Source: Fragilariopsis cylindrus CCMP1102
Taxonomy: Eukaryota; Bacillariophyta; Bacillariophyceae; Bacillariales; Bacillariaceae
NCBI GenBank assembly: GCA_900095095.1
Contig: FMBT01000377.1
Span: forward strand, 62,001 to 126,000
DNA: 64,000 bases
Direction: 5' to 3'
Part shown: piece after piece, positions 60,506 to 64,000 of the stretch
How the letters are laid out: every line of letters starts with the position of its first letter
Numbering within the stretch: the first letter of the stretch is position 1
Translations under genes and position numbers: made by a program
Notes under the pieces: model-generated
The model's database searches: none
What the model was told of the DNA's origin: nothing
The model's input: the letters and a program-made list of their open reading frames with translations, nothing else

Positions 60506-62068
60506 CTATTCCAAACACGGATCTATCTTCCATTCTTCAACCATACTTACGAACATGTCGATATTGGATACAACCACACGACCGCGATTCGATGGTCGCA
60601 ACAAATAGTCAATAATCCATTTGGAAGCATTACGGGAGGTTTCTAATAGTATTTCTCTTAGTGGCTCGTACCGTTCGAGACAAATATCTAATATCTGACC
60701 TTTCCTATCTTCAGGATAATCGTAAACCGTTTTGGGTCTCTCACCATTCCGATGTGGGGCCCTTGGAAGATCACCAACGTCCAGTCCCAAAAAAGTCTCG
60801 AGGTCGGTTACCACATCATCTGCCATAGTCTGATTCTTCCGATTGTCGAACTGTCCGATTTCAATCAAAAATAGTTTCGCTTTGTCAACATCACCATCAC
60901 CATCACTATCAACACTATCATCACCTTTCGAAGAAAAGTCATGAATCGGCATAGTGTGGTGGTCTAATAGGGCCAACTCTTCTGGAGTGTCCATCGGAGT
61001 TAATCCCAATCGAGACAGGTACATGTGATAATTTGATTCACCCGTACAAAAATTAATATCGACATCACTCACACCCACACAGCGTTGATGGTCTGCTCTT
61101 GTTGTCACCTTCTTCGTCACTACTTTTTTGGCGTTCAATTTGGACACTCTAGAAGCATCTTTCGTCGTCGATAATAAGAACGATCGAAAGTCGTCTTCAT
61201 TGTCGAAAGTCTTTTTCACTTGCTCTGTGGCTACTGTGGAGACTATAGCTGAAGTCTCCCTTCTCTCATCATTATTATTGTCATTATCATTATCATTATC
61301 CTCGGGACAAAGCTCCCCACAGACACCGATAAAGTTCTCAACAGTTGGAATCAAGGAGGGGTGTTTTCTGAGCTTGTAATTGTACAAACTTTCGAATTGC
61401 AGTACTGGGTGTCTCAAGGTAATGATAATGCCGACGTCTGGAAATAATGTCTCAAGGTTCCGTAACGATGTTTCGTGACCGAGTTCGAATGGGGCCTTGT
61501 ATCCAACCACCATTATTTCTTTTTGTCCACTATTGCTATCATCATCATCATCATCATCTACATTTGTATCACTATAATTCGCTTCGTCGACGATCATTGA
61601 TGATGACTTCTTTGTCACATTATCAAATTCGGCCACGAATTCAGAATATTTATCACTTTGCAGGAAGTGTGTTTCGTGGTGAGGAATAAAAAGTCTTTCC
61701 GATGGATATAATATTTTATTCTGTAAATAAGTAGTTCCGCATTTTGGAAATCCCCCTACCACGAAATCAATCAAGTGTGGATCAATACTTTCTTGTACAT
61801 CGATCGGTACTTCGCCAACCTCTCTAGGTAGTATGGATGATAGGTCGCGAGTAGTAGATTTTGATTTTGATTTTGGCCACGTTCTTGATCGTATTTTTGT
61901 TGTGTTACTGTTACTGTTACTGTTACCGAAGTTCGACGATGATGATGGGACATCATCGTTTCTGTTCCCCCCACCCGTAATCAGATTCAGAGTGGTCGAA
62001 ACCACTGCTGCGAATGTTAAAAACGCGATACTAATTATTGCTACTTCTTGCTTTGATATCGTCATCAT
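60506..62068 (-). CDS. Type II membrane sulfotransferase
   Basis: A single-exon frame of 520 residues from ATG 62,068 (a longer frame opens at a GTG). Residues ~8-30 form a signal-anchor TM, then a Ser/Asn-rich stem, then the catalytic domain in the Golgi lumen. The PAPS 5'-phosphosulfate loop is VVGGFPKCGTTYL (107-115 core) and the 3'-phosphate-binding block is IITLRHPVLQFESLYNY, both with the usual Lys/Arg/His/Ser pattern. The C-terminal part (FLGLDVGDLPRAPHRNG...ICLERYEPLREILLE) matches carbohydrate sulfotransferases. Substrate is probably a wall or secreted polysaccharide (inferred). Asp/Asn-rich inserts (about 61,270-61,300 and 61,535-61,570) interrupt the domain at loops. No frame disruption. 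Confidence 0.88.
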   Translation of the reverse strand: MMTISKQEVAIISIAFLTFAAVVSTTLNLITGGGNRNDDVPSSSSNFGNSNSNSNTTKIRSRTWPKSKSKSTTRDLSSILPREVGEVPIDVQESIDPHLIDFVVGGFPKCGTTYLQNKILYPSERLFIPHHETHFLQSDKYSEFVAEFDNVTKKSSSMIVDEANYSDTNVDDDDDDDSNSGQKEIMVVGYKAPFELGHETSLRNLETLFPDVGIIITLRHPVLQFESLYNYKLRKHPSLIPTVENFIGVCGELCPEDNDNDNDNNNDERRETSAIVSTVATEQVKKTFDNEDDFRSFLLSTTKDASRVSKLNAKKVVTKKVTTRADHQRCVGVSDVDINFCTGESNYHMYLSRLGLTPMDTPEELALLDHHTMPIHDFSSKGDDSVDSDGDGDVDKAKLFLIEIGQFDNRKNQTMADDVVTDLETFLGLDVGDLPRAPHRNGERPKTVYDYPEDRKGQILDICLERYEPLREILLETSRNASKWIIDYLLRPSNRGRVVVSNIDMFVSMVEEWKIDPCLE

Positions 62069-62538
62069 ATTACAGTATGGAAGATGTACAAGTACAACAA
62101 TGTAAAACTGAAGCTGTGAATAATGAAATGGAAAAAAGAATGTCAAGCAAATATCAATACGAGGTGTAAATAACTCACACACGGAGTGAATTTTTTCTCT
62201 TTTTCCTCCTCGTTGTGGCCAAAAAAGTGTTAATGAGATGCCTGCTTTCGCGCAAAACGATCTCTACGTTGTAAGCATGGATATTTACAAAGAAAAATGA
62301 GTCGTCAACGGCAAACCAATCGGAAGATGACGTTATTACGACTAAATGCCATAAACAACAAAAAACAGCTTTTTAGTCCAGCATAACCATAAAATTAATA
62401 ATACAGTACTACGCGCGTCACAAACTGGGAATTCCCAGTTTAATTTTTTTCAAAATAATAGCGCAAATCTACTCACAAAAATAAAGCCAAAACAAAGAAA
62501 ATACAAATGAATTACCATGAAATGATGAAATAATGTAG
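62069..62538. other. Intergenic
   Basis: Upstream region of the sulfotransferase; contains an AAACTGGGAATTCCCAGTTT palindrome near 62,420-62,441. Confidence 0.4.
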
Positions 62539-63030
62539 ATTGACAGCAAATCATCAATTTTCAATCTTAGAAGACAATAGAGATATGTACATGCATGTAT
62601 CTTCAATGAAGAACGCAGCCGTGCTGTTCATAGAGTCAACGTCCTACTACAAGGGGGTGTCGTCGCGCGAACCAATAGGTAATGGTCATCATACTTTTGC
62701 AGAAATTAATTCAATAAAGTTTCAATCCAGAAATTTTCAGATTGATAGCAAATTATCAATTTTCAACCTTAGAAGACAATAGAGATATGTACATGCATGT
62801 ATCTTCAATGAAGAACGCAGCCGTGCTGTTCATAGAGTCAACGTCCTACTACAAGGGGGTGTCGTCGCGCGAACCAACACAAATGCTGAAGGTGGAATTT
62901 TTTCAATAAAGTTTCAGTCCAGAAATTTTCAGATTGATAGCAAAACATCAATTTCAATCTTAGAAGACAATAGAGATATGTACATGCATGTATATTCAAT
63001 GACAAGTGCAGGACTGTTGATTATAGAGCC
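62539..63030. repeat. ~200-bp tandem repeat, 2.5 copies
   Basis: Copies begin at 62,539, 62,741 and 62,933 with ATTGAYAGCAAA, so the periods are about 202 and 192 bp. A core of about 140 bp (from CTTAGAAGACAATAGAG to GCGCGAACCAA) is nearly identical in copies 1 and 2; copy 3 is truncated and more diverged. Each core contains ATGTACATGCATGTAT, which is close to palindromic. No function is assigned. Confidence 0.85.
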
Positions 63031-63037
63031 ATTTATA

Positions 63038-64000
63038 TCATTTATTCACCCCAAAATATCTCAACTCCCACTCTCCTGTTGGGTTTTGAGTAGTGTTAGC
63101 TCCTGGAGCAATAGCAAGTGCATATGCCAGCTCAAACAAGAAAGTGAGATGTTTATATTTTCTATTCTCTAAGCAATCTTTATTTGAACTTCTCCATGTC
63201 AACTTCATCAGCATATCTTCTTCTTCTTTGTTCCATTCAAACAAAGCTAGTACCTCATCCCTCTTTGATCTTAACATTCCTAAACCACAGAGCTGTTGCA
63301 AATCATCATATGTTCCCTTCCTACCATCAACCTTATCAGCTACACTTACATCAGGATAATCTAGTGCCTGTTGTCTTTGTTGAGAAATAGGTCCATCCAG
63401 CTTTGAATACTTCTTATGACCCTCCTCACCCCTCACTACAATGATAGAATCTGAGGCACCTGCTCTATGAGGTTCTGACTATTCCTATCCTTGTTTACAT
63501 AACTACCATCAGCTTTTTTAGTTCACCAAGTAGTTCTAAGAATGTACCATCCTTGTGTTCTGATAAACATTCATCAGCTGTTCTATACTCCAGACCACGC
63601 ATATATGGCCAGAAAGACCACAGAGAAGAGCAATTTGTGGAAGTTTGGTTTGAAAGATTCCCAATGCCAATGAATACCAACTTGCAAATCTGGTCTGGTA
63701 TCTGGGACTCTACTAGATAAAAATTTTGGAAGTCTTGACAATAACATTTCACCAAACATTCTGCACTTCAAATTGAGAGTAACCATGTCAACAACCAATG
63801 AATCAACTAGACCTTTTTGGTTGATAGATTCAACTGCCTTTCCTGCAAGCAGACACCATGCTTTTGTAGCAGAAAACTTGGGTAGACTGAATGATCCACC
63901 AATCAAAACAAGTGTTGGTTCCTGTATGTTACACATTGTTGGAACTTCAATTCTTGTCACATCAGAAGGAATTTCTCCAATGATATCTTGTGCTGCCACC
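63038..64000 (-). CDS. Unrecognised protein, partial at the window edge
   Basis: Coding-like minus-strand sequence enters from beyond 64,000. It reads EIPSDVTRIEVPTM, LVLIGGSFSLPKFSATKAWCLLAGKAV, VDMVTLNLKCRMFGEML, then VGIHWHWESFKPNFHKLLF, and ends with LFEWNKEEEDMLMKL, TWRSSNKDCLENRKYKHL and ELRYFGVNK before a stop at 63,038. The sequence is rich in Trp and hydrophobic residues, like a folded protein, not a disordered one. The frame changes more than once between 63,430 and 63,650. I recognise no domain. It lies next to a tandem repeat, so a gene of an unclassified transposable element is possible. Confidence 0.5.

Noticed and set aside
62805-62825. ATGAAGAACGCAGC inside the tandem repeat, the universal 5.8S rRNA core word
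   Set aside because: The flanking sequence does not match 5.8S rRNA on either side, and the word repeats every ~200 bp without rRNA context; treated as coincidence.
1-64000. CRISPR arrays, operons and bacterial ribosome-binding sites
   Set aside because: Spliceosomal introns and gene families show a eukaryotic nuclear genome; no direct-repeat/spacer arrays are seen.

Overview
The window is nuclear DNA of a microbial eukaryote, most likely a diatom. The evidence is: AT-rich DNA with short GT-AG introns (about 115-240 bp where both sites can be read); a Ty1/Copia element of the diatom CoDi type; a signal-plus-transit leader with an AF-type cleavage motif (STAF|G) on a glutathione-transferase-like enzyme; a two-module beta-helix membrane protein that resembles large diatom-specific families; and Asn/Gln/Ser/Asp-rich low-complexity inserts. 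A raphid pennate of the Fragilariopsis type would fit, but species cannot be fixed from sequence alone.

Layout. 0-1.2 kb: right-hand part of a PIF/Harbinger DNA transposon. 2.1-6.2 kb: a mitochondrial carrier and an NRAMP metal transporter. 7.6-9.4 kb: a weak low-complexity gene. 11.8-17.2 kb: TIMELESS/Tof1 (replication fork protection) and EED/ESC (PRC2 subunit). 18.3-21.7 kb: a large beta-helix membrane protein. 22.3-27.7 kb: an ankyrin protein, a plastid-type glutathionyl-hydroquinone reductase, COX17 and TBP. 28.3-33.8 kb: a PH-PP2C fusion and a small acidic protein. 35.2-43.2 kb: an LRR protein and a very large Asteroid-nuclease/DEAH-helicase fusion. 45-45.7 kb: a basic hypothetical protein. 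46.1-55.7 kb: a complete-length, recently inserted Copia element on the minus strand, with identical 218-bp LTRs and 5-bp target duplications. 57.2-59.9 kb: a five-TM prominin/tweety-like protein. 60.5-62.1 kb: a type II membrane sulfotransferase. 62.5-63.0 kb: a ~200-bp tandem repeat. 63.0-64 kb: an unrecognised partial ORF.

The genes are mostly unrelated housekeeping and accessory loci and do not form one pathway. The strongest novelty candidates are the Asteroid-DEAH fusion and the PH-PP2C fusion. A technical pattern matters for annotation: several otherwise sound host genes change frame by exactly what one missing base would give, always where a conserved motif straddles the change. This points to consensus deletions in the assembly, or less likely to parallel decay, and it affects how the ORFs here should be joined.
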